NCBI GenBank assembly: GCA_029968055.1
Contig: JASCNX010000001.1
Location: 620,001-684,000 of the forward strand
DNA length: 64,000 nt
From: Xenophilus aerolatus
GTDB taxonomy: Bacteria > Pseudomonadota > Gammaproteobacteria > Burkholderiales > Burkholderiaceae_C
Direction of reading: 5' to 3'
The notes beneath the pieces are model-generated. The model did not search any database. It had not been told where the DNA came from and worked only from the letters and a program-made list of their open reading frames with translations. Numbering within the stretch: the stretch's first letter is position 1; every line of letters begins with the position of its first letter. Of the stretch, positions 34,546-42,695 are shown in pieces. Made by a program: the position numbers and the translations under genes.

Positions 34546-37185
34546 ATGAACCGTTCGTACCGCCACCCCCTGCCAGGCACCGGCCTGGACTACTTCGATG
34601 CCCGCGCCGCCGTGGAATCCCTGCAGCCCGGCGCCTGGGCCGGCCTGCCCTACACGGCGCGGGTGCATGCCGAGAACCTGGTGCGGCGCGCCGACCCGGC
34701 GCGCCTGGAGGACTACCTGCGCCAGATCGTCGAGCGCCGCCGCGACCTGGACTTTCCCTGGTACCCGGTGCGCGTGGTGTGCCACGACATCCTGGGGCAG
34801 ACCGCGCTGGTCGACCTGGCCGGGCTGCGCGACGCGATCGCCAAGGAAGGCGGCGACCCGGCGGCCGTGAACCCGGTGGTGCCGGTGCAGCTCATCGTCG
34901 ACCATTCGCTGGCGGTGGAGTGCGGCGGCTTCGACCCCGACGCGTTCGCGAAGAACCGCGCCATCGAGGACCGCCGCAACGAGGACCGCTTCCACTTCAT
35001 CGAGTGGACGAAGAAGGCCTTCGACAACGTCGATGTGATCCCCGCGGGCAACGGGATCATGCACCAGATCAACCTGGAGAAGATGTCGCCCGTCGTCGCC
35101 GTGCGCGAGGGCGTGGCCTTCCCCGACACCTGCGTGGGCACCGACAGCCACACGCCGCACGTCGATGCGCTGGGCGTGATCGCCGTGGGCGTTGGCGGCC
35201 TGGAGGCCGAGAACGTGATGCTCGGCCGCGCCTCGTGGATGCGCCTGCCCGACATCGTGGGCGTGGAACTCGCGGGGCGCCGCCAGCCGGGCATCACGGC
35301 CACCGACATCGTGCTCGCGCTCACCGAGTTCCTGCGGCAGCAGAAGGTGGTCGGTGCGTACGTCGAGTTCTTCGGCGAGGGCGCGCGCAGCCTCACGATC
35401 GGCGACCGCGCCACCGTCTCCAACATGTGCCCCGAATACGGCGCCACGGCGGCGCTGTTCTCGATCGACGCGCAGACGCTCGAGTACCTGAGGCTCACCG
35501 GCCGCAGCGACGCGCAGGTGAAGCTGGTCGAGACCTACGCGAAGGCGGCGGGCCTGTGGGCCGACGACCTGGCGGCGACGCAGTACGAGCGCGTGCTGCG
35601 CTTCGACCTGTCGACCGTCGTGCGCAACATGGCCGGCCCGTCGAACCCGCACCGCCGCCTGCCGGTGAGCGCGCTGGCCGAGCGCGGGATCGCCGACCGG
35701 GCGAAGCTGGCCGCAGGCCGGGCCGAGGAGGCGCAAGGCCTGCTGCCCGACGGCGCGGTGATCATCGCCGCCATCACCAGCTGCACCAACACGAGCAACC
35801 CGCGCAACGTGATCGCGGCAGCGCTGCTCGCGCGCAATGCCAACGCGCGCGGCCTCGCGCGCAAGCCCTGGGTCAAGAGCTCGCTGGCGCCGGGGTCCCG
35901 CGCGGTGGAGCTGTACCTGCGCGAGGCGCAACTGCTGGGCGAGCTGGAACGGCTGGGCTTCGGCATCGTCGGCTTCGCCTGCACCACCTGCAACGGCATG
36001 AGCGGCGCGCTCGACCCGGCGATCCAGCAGGAGATCGCCCGGCGCGACCTGTACGCCACGGCGGTGCTCTCGGGCAACCGCAACTTCGACGGCCGCATCC
36101 ATCCGTATGCCAGGCAGGCCTTTCTCGCCTCGCCGCCGCTGGTGGTGGCCTACGCCATCGCGGGCACGGTGCGCTTCGACATCGAGCAGGACGTGCTGGG
36201 CATCGACCGCGAAGGCCGCGAGGTGCGCCTGAAGGACCTCTGGCCGAGCGACGAGGAGATCGACGCCATCGTCGCGGCCAGCGTCAAGCCCGCGCAGTTC
36301 CGTGCCGTGTACGAACCGATGTTCGCGATCCGCGCCGACGACGGCGAACAAGTCGGCCCGCAATACGACTGGCGCCCGCAGTCCACCTACATCCGACGGC
36401 CGCCGTACTGGGACACCGAGGGCGTCGGCGCCCTGGCGGCCACGCCGCGCACCCTGCGCGGCATGCGCCCGCTGGCGATCCTGCCGGACAACATCACGAC
36501 CGACCACCTGTCGCCGTCGAACGCGATCCTCATGGACTCGGCGGCCGGCGAATATCTGCACCGCATGGGCCTGCCGGAGGAGGACTTCAACTCCTACGCC
36601 ACGCACCGCGGCGACCACCTCACGGCCATGCGTGCGACCTTCGCCAACCCCCAGCTCGTGAACGAGATGGCGGTGGTGGACGGCGTGGTGAAGAAAGGTT
36701 CCCTGGCGCGCATCGAGCCCGAGGGCCGGGTGGTGCGCATGTGGGAGGCCATCGAGACCTACCTCGATCGCCGCCAGCCGCTCATCGTCATCGCCGGCGC
36801 CGACTACGGCCAGGGCTCCAGCCGCGACTGGGCGGCCAAGGGCGTGCGCCTGGCGGGCGTGGAGACGGTGGTGGCCGAGGGCTTCGAGCGCATCCACCGC
36901 ACCAACCTGATCGGCATGGGCGTGCTGCCGCTGGAGTTCAGGCCGGGCACGAATCGCCTCACGCTGCAGCTGGATGGCACCGAGACCTACGATGTGGAGG
37001 GCGCACGCACGCCGGGTGCCGCGCTGGTGCTGGTCGTGCACCGCCGCGACGGCAGCGCGCTGCACGTGCCGGTGACCTGCCGGCTCGACACGGCCGAGGA
37101 GGTGTCGGTGTACGAGGCGGGCGGCGTGCTGCAGCGCTTCGCACAGGATTTTCTCGCGTCCAACCCGGCCGCGGCGCCCGTCTGA
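34546..37185 (+). CDS. acnD: Fe/S-dependent 2-methylcitrate dehydratase
   Basis: An 879-residue aconitase-family enzyme that dehydrates 2-methylcitrate to 2-methylaconitate. The 4Fe-4S ligands are in AITSCTNTSNPRN and FACTTCNGMSG; GTDSHTPHVDALGV and DYGQGSSRDWAAKG are the active-site motifs. Length and YRHPLPGTGLDYFDARAAVE start match AcnD rather than AcnA. It requires PrpF, encoded 46 bp downstream. ATG 34546 is chosen; GTG 34543 is adjacent. The stop codon lies inside a perfect 10-bp inverted repeat at 37173-37193. Confidence 0.95.
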   Translation: MNRSYRHPLPGTGLDYFDARAAVESLQPGAWAGLPYTARVHAENLVRRADPARLEDYLRQIVERRRDLDFPWYPVRVVCHDILGQTALVDLAGLRDAIAKEGGDPAAVNPVVPVQLIVDHSLAVECGGFDPDAFAKNRAIEDRRNEDRFHFIEWTKKAFDNVDVIPAGNGIMHQINLEKMSPVVAVREGVAFPDTCVGTDSHTPHVDALGVIAVGVGGLEAENVMLGRASWMRLPDIVGVELAGRRQPGITATDIVLALTEFLRQQKVVGAYVEFFGEGARSLTIGDRATVSNMCPEYGATAALFSIDAQTLEYLRLTGRSDAQVKLVETYAKAAGLWADDLAATQYERVLRFDLSTVVRNMAGPSNPHRRLPVSALAERGIADRAKLAAGRAEEAQGLLPDGAVIIAAITSCTNTSNPRNVIAAALLARNANARGLARKPWVKSSLAPGSRAVELYLREAQLLGELERLGFGIVGFACTTCNGMSGALDPAIQQEIARRDLYATAVLSGNRNFDGRIHPYARQAFLASPPLVVAYAIAGTVRFDIEQDVLGIDREGREVRLKDLWPSDEEIDAIVAASVKPAQFRAVYEPMFAIRADDGEQVGPQYDWRPQSTYIRRPPYWDTEGVGALAATPRTLRGMRPLAILPDNITTDHLSPSNAILMDSAAGEYLHRMGLPEEDFNSYATHRGDHLTAMRATFANPQLVNEMAVVDGVVKKGSLARIEPEGRVVRMWEAIETYLDRRQPLIVIAGADYGQGSSRDWAAKGVRLAGVETVVAEGFERIHRTNLIGMGVLPLEFRPGTNRLTLQLDGTETYDVEGARTPGAALVLVVHRRDGSALHVPVTCRLDTAEEVSVYEAGGVLQRFAQDFLASNPAAAPV

Positions 37186-37193
37186 CGGGCGCC
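37173..37193 (+). repeat. inverted repeat across the acnD stop codon
   Basis: GGCGCCCGTC and GACGGGCGCC are perfect complements around one T, so the acnD stop codon TGA lies at the centre. The dyad could form a strong hairpin between acnD and prpF. With such a tight centre it may instead be a protein-binding dyad. Confidence 0.5.
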
Positions 37194-37231
37194 CACAGGC
37201 AACACGCAACAGGCATCAGACCGACAGCAAC

Positions 37232-38437
37232 ATGACCGCCCGCACCTTCGCCCCGCAGATCCGCATTCCCGCCACGTACATGCGCGGCGGCACCAGCAAA
37301 GGGGTGTTCTTCCGTCTGCAGGACCTGCCCGAGGCCGCGCGCCGGCCCGGTGCGGCGCGCGACCGGCTGCTGCTGCGCGTCATCGGCAGCCCCGACCCCT
37401 ACGGCAAGCAGACCGACGGCATGGGCGGCGCCACCTCGAGCACCAGCAAGGCCGTCATCCTCTGCGCCAGCGAGCGGCCCGGGCACGACGTCGACTACCT
37501 CTTCGGCCAGGTCGCGATCGACAAGGCCTTCGTGGACTGGTCCGGCAACTGCGGCAACCTCTCGGCCGCGGTCGGCCCCTTCGCCATCACCAACGGCCTG
37601 CTGCCGCCGGAGCGCATCCCGCGCGACGGCATCTGCACCGTGCGCATCTGGCAGGCCAACATCGGCAAGACCATCGTGGCCCACGTGCCGATCACGAACG
37701 GCGCGGTGCAGGAGACGGGCGACTTCGAACTCGACGGCGTGACCTTTCCCGCGGCCGAGGTGCCGCTGGAATTCATGGACCCGGCGGAAGAGGGCGGGGA
37801 GGGCGAGGGGGGCGGCGCCATGTTCCCCACGGGCAACGTGGTCGACACGCTCGACGTGCCCGGCATCGGCAGCTTCAACGCCACGCTCATCAACGCCGGC
37901 ATCCCGACGATCTTTTTGAATGCGGCCGAACTCGGCTACACCGGCACCGAGCTGCAGCCGGCCATCAACGGCGACAAGGTGGCCCTGGCCCGCTTCGAGA
38001 CCCTCCGCGCCTGGGGCGCCGTGAAAATGGGCCTCATCGGCGAAGTGGCCGAAGCGGCAGGGCGCCAGCACACGCCCAAGATCGCCTTCGTCGCGCCGCC
38101 GCAGGGCTACCTGGCATCCAGCGGCAAGTCGGTGCAGGCGGCCGACGTGGACCTGCTGGTGCGCGCGCTGTCGATGGGCCAGCTGCACCACGCGATGATG
38201 GGCACCGCCGCAGTCGCGATCGGCGTGGCCGCCGCGGTACCGGGTACGCTCGTCAACCGGGCGGCCGGCGGCGGCGAGCGCACATCGGTGCGCTTCGGCC
38301 ATCCTTCCGGCACGCTGCGCGTGGGCGCCGAGGCCATCCAGTCCGGCGGCCGGTGGACGGTGACCAAGGCCCTGATGAGCCGCAGCGCGCGCGTGCTGAT
38401 GGAGGGCTTCGTGCGCGTGCCCGGCGACAGTTTCTGA
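37232..38437 (+). CDS. prpF: 2-methylaconitate cis-trans isomerase PrpF
   Basis: A 401-residue PrpF-family protein, the partner of AcnD that isomerises trans- to cis-2-methylaconitate. Signature regions are RIPATYMRGGTSKGVFFRLQDLPEAA, GKQTDGMGGATSSTSKAVIL, VDWSGNCGNLSAAVGPFAI and FLNAAELGYTGTELQP. The fold is diaminopimelate-epimerase-like. It lies between acnD and the lyase gene (25 bp), all on one strand. Confidence 0.95.
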   Translation: MTARTFAPQIRIPATYMRGGTSKGVFFRLQDLPEAARRPGAARDRLLLRVIGSPDPYGKQTDGMGGATSSTSKAVILCASERPGHDVDYLFGQVAIDKAFVDWSGNCGNLSAAVGPFAITNGLLPPERIPRDGICTVRIWQANIGKTIVAHVPITNGAVQETGDFELDGVTFPAAEVPLEFMDPAEEGGEGEGGGAMFPTGNVVDTLDVPGIGSFNATLINAGIPTIFLNAAELGYTGTELQPAINGDKVALARFETLRAWGAVKMGLIGEVAEAAGRQHTPKIAFVAPPQGYLASSGKSVQAADVDLLVRALSMGQLHHAMMGTAAVAIGVAAAVPGTLVNRAAGGGERTSVRFGHPSGTLRVGAEAIQSGGRWTVTKALMSRSARVLMEGFVRVPGDSF

Positions 38438-38462
38438 GATCCCTTTTCCCCGAGAGCGAACC

Positions 38463-39323
38463 ATGTCCACCCGCCAGCAACTCAAGGCCCTCGTCGAAGC
38501 CCGCCGCGGCGTCATCGTGCCGGGCGCCTTCAACGCCCTGTCGGCCCGCGTCATCGAAGACCTGGGCTACCCCGCCATCTACATCACCGGTGCCGGCGTG
38601 ACCAACATGTGGTTCGGCCTGCCCGACCAGGGCTTCATGGGCCTGGCCGAGATCGCCGACCACACGGCGCGCATCCGCGACGCCGTGAGCGTGCCGCTGA
38701 TCGTCGATGCCGACACGGGCTTCGGCAATGCCCTGAACGTTCGCCACACGGTGCGCACGCTGGAGCGTGCCGGCGCCGACTGCATCCAGTTCGAGGACCA
38801 GGTCGCGCCCAAGCGCTGCGGCCACTTTTCGGGCAAGGACGTCATCCCGACCGACGAGGCGGTGAGCAAGATCAAGGCGGCCGTCGACGCGAGGCAGGAC
38901 CCGGACCTGCTCATCCTGGCCCGCACCGATGCGTGCGCCACGCAGGGCTTCGAGGCCGCCGTCGAGCGCGCGCAGAAGTTCGCCGAGGCCGGTGCCGACA
39001 TCCTCTTCGTCGAGGCGGTCACGAAGGAGGACGAGGTGCGCGCGCTGCCGCAGCGCCTGGCCAAGCCGCAGCTCATGAACATGGTCATCGGCGGGCGCAC
39101 GCCGATCTTCAATGCGAAACAGCTGGGCGAGCTGGGCTACGGCATCGTGCTGTATGCCAACGCGGCCCTGCAGGGTGCGGTGGCCGGCATGCAGAAGGCG
39201 CTGACGGTGCTGCGCGACGAGCAGGAGGTGCAGGAGTCGAGCGGGCTGGTCACGCCCTTCGCCGAGCGGCAGCGGCTGGTGGGCAAGCCGGAGTGGGATG
39301 CGCTGGAGAAGCGCTATTCCTGA
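38463..39323 (+). CDS. isocitrate lyase/PEP mutase-family lyase, candidate 2-methylisocitrate lyase
   Basis: A 286-residue TIM-barrel lyase. The signature KRCGH (with catalytic Cys) is in IQFEDQVAPKRCGHFSGKDV; DADTGFGNALNVRHTV holds the metal-binding acid and LILARTDACATQGFEAAVERA is typical. It belongs to the broad isocitrate lyase/phosphonomutase family that includes PrpB, oxaloacetate decarboxylase and dimethylmalate lyase. Its N-terminal part (VTNMWFGLPDQGFMGLAE) differs from standard PrpB. Being last in the prpC-acnD-prpF unit, it is the best candidate for the lyase that yields pyruvate and succinate, unless a true prpB lies elsewhere. Confidence 0.85.
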   Translation: MSTRQQLKALVEARRGVIVPGAFNALSARVIEDLGYPAIYITGAGVTNMWFGLPDQGFMGLAEIADHTARIRDAVSVPLIVDADTGFGNALNVRHTVRTLERAGADCIQFEDQVAPKRCGHFSGKDVIPTDEAVSKIKAAVDARQDPDLLILARTDACATQGFEAAVERAQKFAEAGADILFVEAVTKEDEVRALPQRLAKPQLMNMVIGGRTPIFNAKQLGELGYGIVLYANAALQGAVAGMQKALTVLRDEQEVQESSGLVTPFAERQRLVGKPEWDALEKRYS

Positions 39324-39365
39324 TCTACGAAGTGCTCGGCGGGCGGCAGTCGGATCCTGCCCCAC

Positions 39366-39425
39366 CCGTTCACGCTGAGCCTGTCGAAGCGCGGCACTAG
39401 GCTTCGACAGGCTCAGCCCGAACGG
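39366..39425. repeat. REP-like hairpin, copy A
   Basis: CCGTTCACGCTGAGCCTGTC then GAAGC at 39366-39390 pairs with GCTTCGACAGGCTCAGCCCG then AACGG at 39401-39425, around a 10-base loop. The unit matches copies B and C in this window. It lies between the convergent lyase and metR genes, where it could serve as a two-way terminator. Confidence 0.8.
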
Positions 39426-39438
39426 TTGTGATTGACTG

Positions 39439-39488
39439 GGCTTCGACCCTTCGACAGGCTCAGGACAGGCCAAGCTCAGCCCGAACGG
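39439..39488. repeat. REP-like element, copy B (degenerate)
   Basis: GGCTTCGACCCTTCGACAGG then CTCAGGACAGGCCAAGCTCA and GCCCGAACGG. The end GCTCAGCCCGAACGG is identical to copy A, which stops 13 bp before. The two form a small cluster typical of intergenic REP/BIME elements. Confidence 0.7.
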
Positions 39489-39507
39489 CGGTGGCGGTGC
39501 GAGGGCC

Positions 39508-40410
39508 TCATGCAGCGGCCGGCGGCGCCGGCCCGCGCCGCGCCAGGTCGACGAAGGCCTTCAGATAGTCGATGTGCGTCTCGGACTCGCGGGCGCCCAG
39601 GTAGATGTGCTTGTGGATGCCGCGGGCACCGAGCCGCACCGGCACCACATCCATCCGGCCTGCGTACTCCTCGACCAGCCAGCGCGGCAGGGCGGCCACG
39701 CCGCGGCCGCTGGCCACCATCTGCAGCATGATGTCCGTGGTCTCGATGGTCTTGTGGCGTTTCGGCGTGATGCCGGCAGGCATGAGGAACTGGTTGTAGA
39801 TGTCGAGCCGGTCGGTCTCGACCGGGTAGGTCACCAGCACCTCGCGCGTCAGGTCCTTGGGCTTCACATGGGCGGCGTTGGCCAGCGCGTGGCCGCGTGC
39901 CACCACGAGCACCTGTTCGTAGTCGAACACCGGCTCGAAAGCCAGGCCGGGCTTGTGGAGCGGGTCGGGCGTGACCAGCAGGTCGATCTCGTAGCCGAAG
40001 AGCGCGCCGATGCCGCCGAACTGGAATTTCTGCTTCACGTCCACGTCCACGTCGGGCCAGGCCGCGAGGTAGGGCGAGACGACCTTCAGCAGCCACTGGT
40101 AGCAGGGGTGGCATTCCATGCCGATGCGCAGCGCGCCGCGTTCGCCCTGCGCGAACTGCAACAGCCGCTCCTGCGCCAGGTCCAGCTGCGGAATCACCCG
40201 GTTGGCCACCGCCAGCAGGTACTGGCCCGCCTGCGTGAGGCGCAGGCTGCGGCCGTCGCGCAGCCAGATGTCGGTGCCCAGCTGCTGCTCGAGTTTGCGC
40301 ATGCTGTGGCTCAAGGCGGACTGCGTCACGTGCAGCACCGTCGCCGCCGCGGTCAGCGAGCCCTGGCGTTCGACTTCACGAACGATGGCGAGGTGGATGC
40401 GCTCCAGCAC
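39508..40410 (-). CDS. metR: LysR-family regulator MetR
   Basis: A 300-residue LysR regulator of the MetR branch: MLERIHLAIVREVERQGSLTAAATVLHVTQSALSHSMRKLEQQLG, then GMECHPCYQWLLKVVSPYL, the typical MetR start of the ligand domain, which responds to homocysteine. It diverges from mesX-mesD. An exact TGAA-N5-TTCA box lies 6 bp upstream of its GTG start; an in-frame stop just upstream rules out a longer form. It should activate methionine synthesis and repress itself. Confidence 0.9.
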   Translation of the reverse strand: MLERIHLAIVREVERQGSLTAAATVLHVTQSALSHSMRKLEQQLGTDIWLRDGRSLRLTQAGQYLLAVANRVIPQLDLAQERLLQFAQGERGALRIGMECHPCYQWLLKVVSPYLAAWPDVDVDVKQKFQFGGIGALFGYEIDLLVTPDPLHKPGLAFEPVFDYEQVLVVARGHALANAAHVKPKDLTREVLVTYPVETDRLDIYNQFLMPAGITPKRHKTIETTDIMLQMVASGRGVAALPRWLVEEYAGRMDVVPVRLGARGIHKHIYLGARESETHIDYLKAFVDLARRGPAPPAAA

Positions 40411-40415
40411 GGGTG

Positions 40416-40428
40416 TGAAGGAAATTCA
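40416..40428. promoter_or_regulatory. MetR box
   Basis: TGAAGGAAATTCA matches the MetR consensus TGAA-N5-TTCA exactly. It lies 6 bp before the metR start codon and about 110 bp before mesX, fitting autorepression of metR and activation of mesX-mesD. Confidence 0.8.
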
Positions 40429-40442
40429 TGGATGGATGAGAT

Positions 40443-40466
40443 ATGACCATTTTACTTCATGGTCAT
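40443..40466. promoter_or_regulatory. perfect 8-8-8 dyad in the metR-mesX intergenic region
   Basis: ATGACCAT and ATGGTCAT are perfect complements around eight bases. This does not match the MetR consensus, so it may bind a second regulator or form a leader hairpin in the metR or mesX transcript. Confidence 0.6.
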
Positions 40467-40538
40467 CGGTCTCTAGCATTCGCCCTCCGGCTTCCATGCG
40501 GAACGCTTTTCCTTCCAACCCTTCGCCCTCCGGACTCG

Positions 40539-41522
40539 ATGACCCGAGAACCCCGCTTCAGCCTCCAGCGCACCCGCTTCGATGAGAACTACCAGCCATC
40601 GGACGGCACGCGCATCACCACCAACTTCGCCAACCTGGCCCGGGGCCGCAGCCGGCAGCAGAACCTGCGCAACACGCTGAAGATGATCGACAACCGCTTC
40701 AACGCGCTGGCGCATTGGGACAACCCGAGGGGCGATCGCTACGGCGTCGAGCTCGAGATCGTCTCCGTCGGGATGTGCATCGACGGCGGGGACGACGCGC
40801 CCGCGCTGCCCCTGATCGAGATGCTCCAGACCTGCATTCACGACCGGAAGGCCGACACGCGCATCGCCGGCATCGTGGGGAACAACTTCTCCTCCTACGT
40901 GCGCGACTACGACTTCAGCGTCCTGCTGCCGGGCTACAACGCCAATCGCGCGGAATTCGGCATGCCCGAGGACTTCGGCGACCTGCATGGCAGGCTGTTC
41001 AGGCAATTCGTCGGCTCGCGCCTCTACTGCGCGCAGTTCGGCAAGGCGCCGGTGATCTGCATCAGCGCGGCCACCAGCAGGACCTACCAGCGCAACGGCA
41101 ACCGCCATCCCGTGCTGGGTGTGGAGTACCTGCAGGACGAGCCCTCGTCGACCGACCGCTACTTCGCGAAGATGGGCCTGCAGGTCCGCTTCTTCATGCC
41201 ACCCGGTGGCGTCGCACCGCTGGCGTTCTACTTCTGCGGTGACCTGCTGGCCGACTACACCCACCTCGAACTGATCGGCACCATCAGCACCATGGAGACG
41301 TTCCAGAAGATCTACCGGCCCGAGATCTACAACGCCAATTCGGCGGCCGGCAGCGTCTTTCGCCCGAGCCTGGAGAACCAGGACTTTTCGTCGACACAGA
41401 TCGTCTACGACAGGCACGAGCGCAGCCAGCTCGCCGTGACGCAGGGAAAATTCGCCGAAGAGCACGTGATCAAGCCGTATGGGCGCATGCTCGAACACTG
41501 GGCGGCCGGCGCAGCGCCCTGA
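40539..41522 (+). CDS. mesX: MesX (DUF1852), accessory protein of folate-independent methionine synthase
   Basis: A 327-residue DUF1852 protein, starting TREPRFSLQRTRFDENYQPSDGTRITTNFANLARG and carrying RYGVELEIVSVGMCIDGG, LLPGYNANRAEFGMPEDFGDLHG and FMPPGGVAPLAFYFCGDLLADY. DUF1852 has been named MesX, required together with MesD for methionine synthesis that needs oxygen rather than methyl-folate. The ATG at 40539 is used; the open frame 32 codons upstream passes through the promoter dyads. mesD follows after 54 bp. Confidence 0.93.
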   Translation: MTREPRFSLQRTRFDENYQPSDGTRITTNFANLARGRSRQQNLRNTLKMIDNRFNALAHWDNPRGDRYGVELEIVSVGMCIDGGDDAPALPLIEMLQTCIHDRKADTRIAGIVGNNFSSYVRDYDFSVLLPGYNANRAEFGMPEDFGDLHGRLFRQFVGSRLYCAQFGKAPVICISAATSRTYQRNGNRHPVLGVEYLQDEPSSTDRYFAKMGLQVRFFMPPGGVAPLAFYFCGDLLADYTHLELIGTISTMETFQKIYRPEIYNANSAAGSVFRPSLENQDFSSTQIVYDRHERSQLAVTQGKFAEEHVIKPYGRMLEHWAAGAAP

Positions 41523-41576
41523 GCGCCCGGCTGCTGCCTCCCCATCGATCTTTGCCCGAAGAAATAGGAACCCTCC

Positions 41577-42602
41577 ATGTTCGAAACCTCCATCGCCGGC
41601 AGCCTGCCCAAGCCCGCCTGGCTCGCCGAAACCCACAAGCTCTGGCCGCAGTGGCGGGCTGAAGGCGAGGCGCTGCGCCAGGCCAAGGCCGACGCGACCC
41701 TGCTGTGGATCAAAGCCCAGGAAGACGCGGGCCTGGACATCGTGTGCGACGGCGAGCAGTCGCGCCAGCACTTCGTGCACGGCTTCCTGGAGCAGGTCGA
41801 GGGCATCGACTTCGAGCACAAGGTGAAGATGGGCATCCGCGACAACCGCTACGACGCGATGGTGCCGCAGGTGGTCTCGGCCCTGCGCCTGAAGGGCCGG
41901 GTGCACGCCTTCGAGGCCCAGCTGGCCCGCGCGCACACCAAGAAGAAGCTGAAGTTCACCTTGCCCGGTCCCATGACCATCGTCGACACCGTGGCCGACC
42001 GCTTCTATGGCGACAAGGTCAAGATGGCGTTCGCCTTCGCGGAGCTGCTCAACCAGGAAGCGCTCGCGCTGCAGGCCGACGGCGTCGACATCATCCAGTT
42101 CGACGAACCGGCCTTCAACGTCTACATGAAGGAGGCCGCCGATTGGGGCGTGAAGGCCCTGGAGCGCGCGGCCGAGGGGCTCACGTGCACGACGGCCGTG
42201 CACATCTGCTACGGCTACGGCATCAAGGCCAACACCGACTGGAAGCAGACGCTGGGCGATGAATGGCGCCAGTACGAGGCGGTGTTCCCGGCGCTGGCGA
42301 AGAGCAGCATCGACCAGGTCAGCCTGGAGTGCATCCACTCGCACGTGCCGCCTGACCTGATGAAGCTGCTGGCCGGCAAGGACGTGATGGTCGGCGTGAT
42401 CGATGTGGCCAGCGACGTGGTCGAGACGCCCGAAGAGGTGGCGGCAACCATCGGCCGTGCGCTGGAGTTCGTGCCGAAGGAGCGGCTGTTCCCCTGCACG
42501 AATTGCGGCCTGGCCCCGATGGGCCGGGACGTCGCGTGGCGCAAGCTGCAGGCGCTGGCCGAAGGCACTCGGCTGGCCCGGGAGCGGCTCGCTGCTGCGT
42601 GA
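41577..42602 (+). CDS. mesD: MesD, core-MetE methionine synthase
   Basis: A 341-residue protein equivalent to the C-terminal catalytic half of MetE, without the N-terminal folate-binding half. Zinc and homocysteine-site residues are seen in TAVHICYGYG, SLECIHSHVP and PCTNCGLAPMG; IQFDEPAFN is the substrate-side motif. With DUF1852 (MesX) directly upstream it belongs to the MesD family. It makes methionine from homocysteine with a methyl donor that is not methyl-tetrahydrofolate. Controlled by MetR by context. Confidence 0.93.
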   Translation: MFETSIAGSLPKPAWLAETHKLWPQWRAEGEALRQAKADATLLWIKAQEDAGLDIVCDGEQSRQHFVHGFLEQVEGIDFEHKVKMGIRDNRYDAMVPQVVSALRLKGRVHAFEAQLARAHTKKKLKFTLPGPMTIVDTVADRFYGDKVKMAFAFAELLNQEALALQADGVDIIQFDEPAFNVYMKEAADWGVKALERAAEGLTCTTAVHICYGYGIKANTDWKQTLGDEWRQYEAVFPALAKSSIDQVSLECIHSHVPPDLMKLLAGKDVMVGVIDVASDVVETPEEVAATIGRALEFVPKERLFPCTNCGLAPMGRDVAWRKLQALAEGTRLARERLAAA

Positions 42603-42620
42603 CACCCGCCAGTTGCCGGG

Positions 42621-42651
42621 CCGGGGCAGGGCGGTCCGCCTCCTGCCCCGG
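42621..42651. terminator. two-way terminator hairpin between mesD and the D-aminoacylase gene
   Basis: CCGGGGCAGG (42621-42630) and CCTGCCCCGG (42642-42651) are perfect 10-bp complements; the loop GCGGTCCGCCT can itself pair. It lies 18 bp after the mesD stop and 44 bp after the convergent D-aminoacylase gene's end. Confidence 0.65.
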
Positions 42652-42695
42652 ACGCGGCGCGGGCGTTCAGCGCCCGGCCGCGGGGCCGTCCGCGC

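Noticed and set aside
34354-37209. 951-residue open frame on the minus strand
   Set aside because: Complete antisense of acnD; no recognisable domain.
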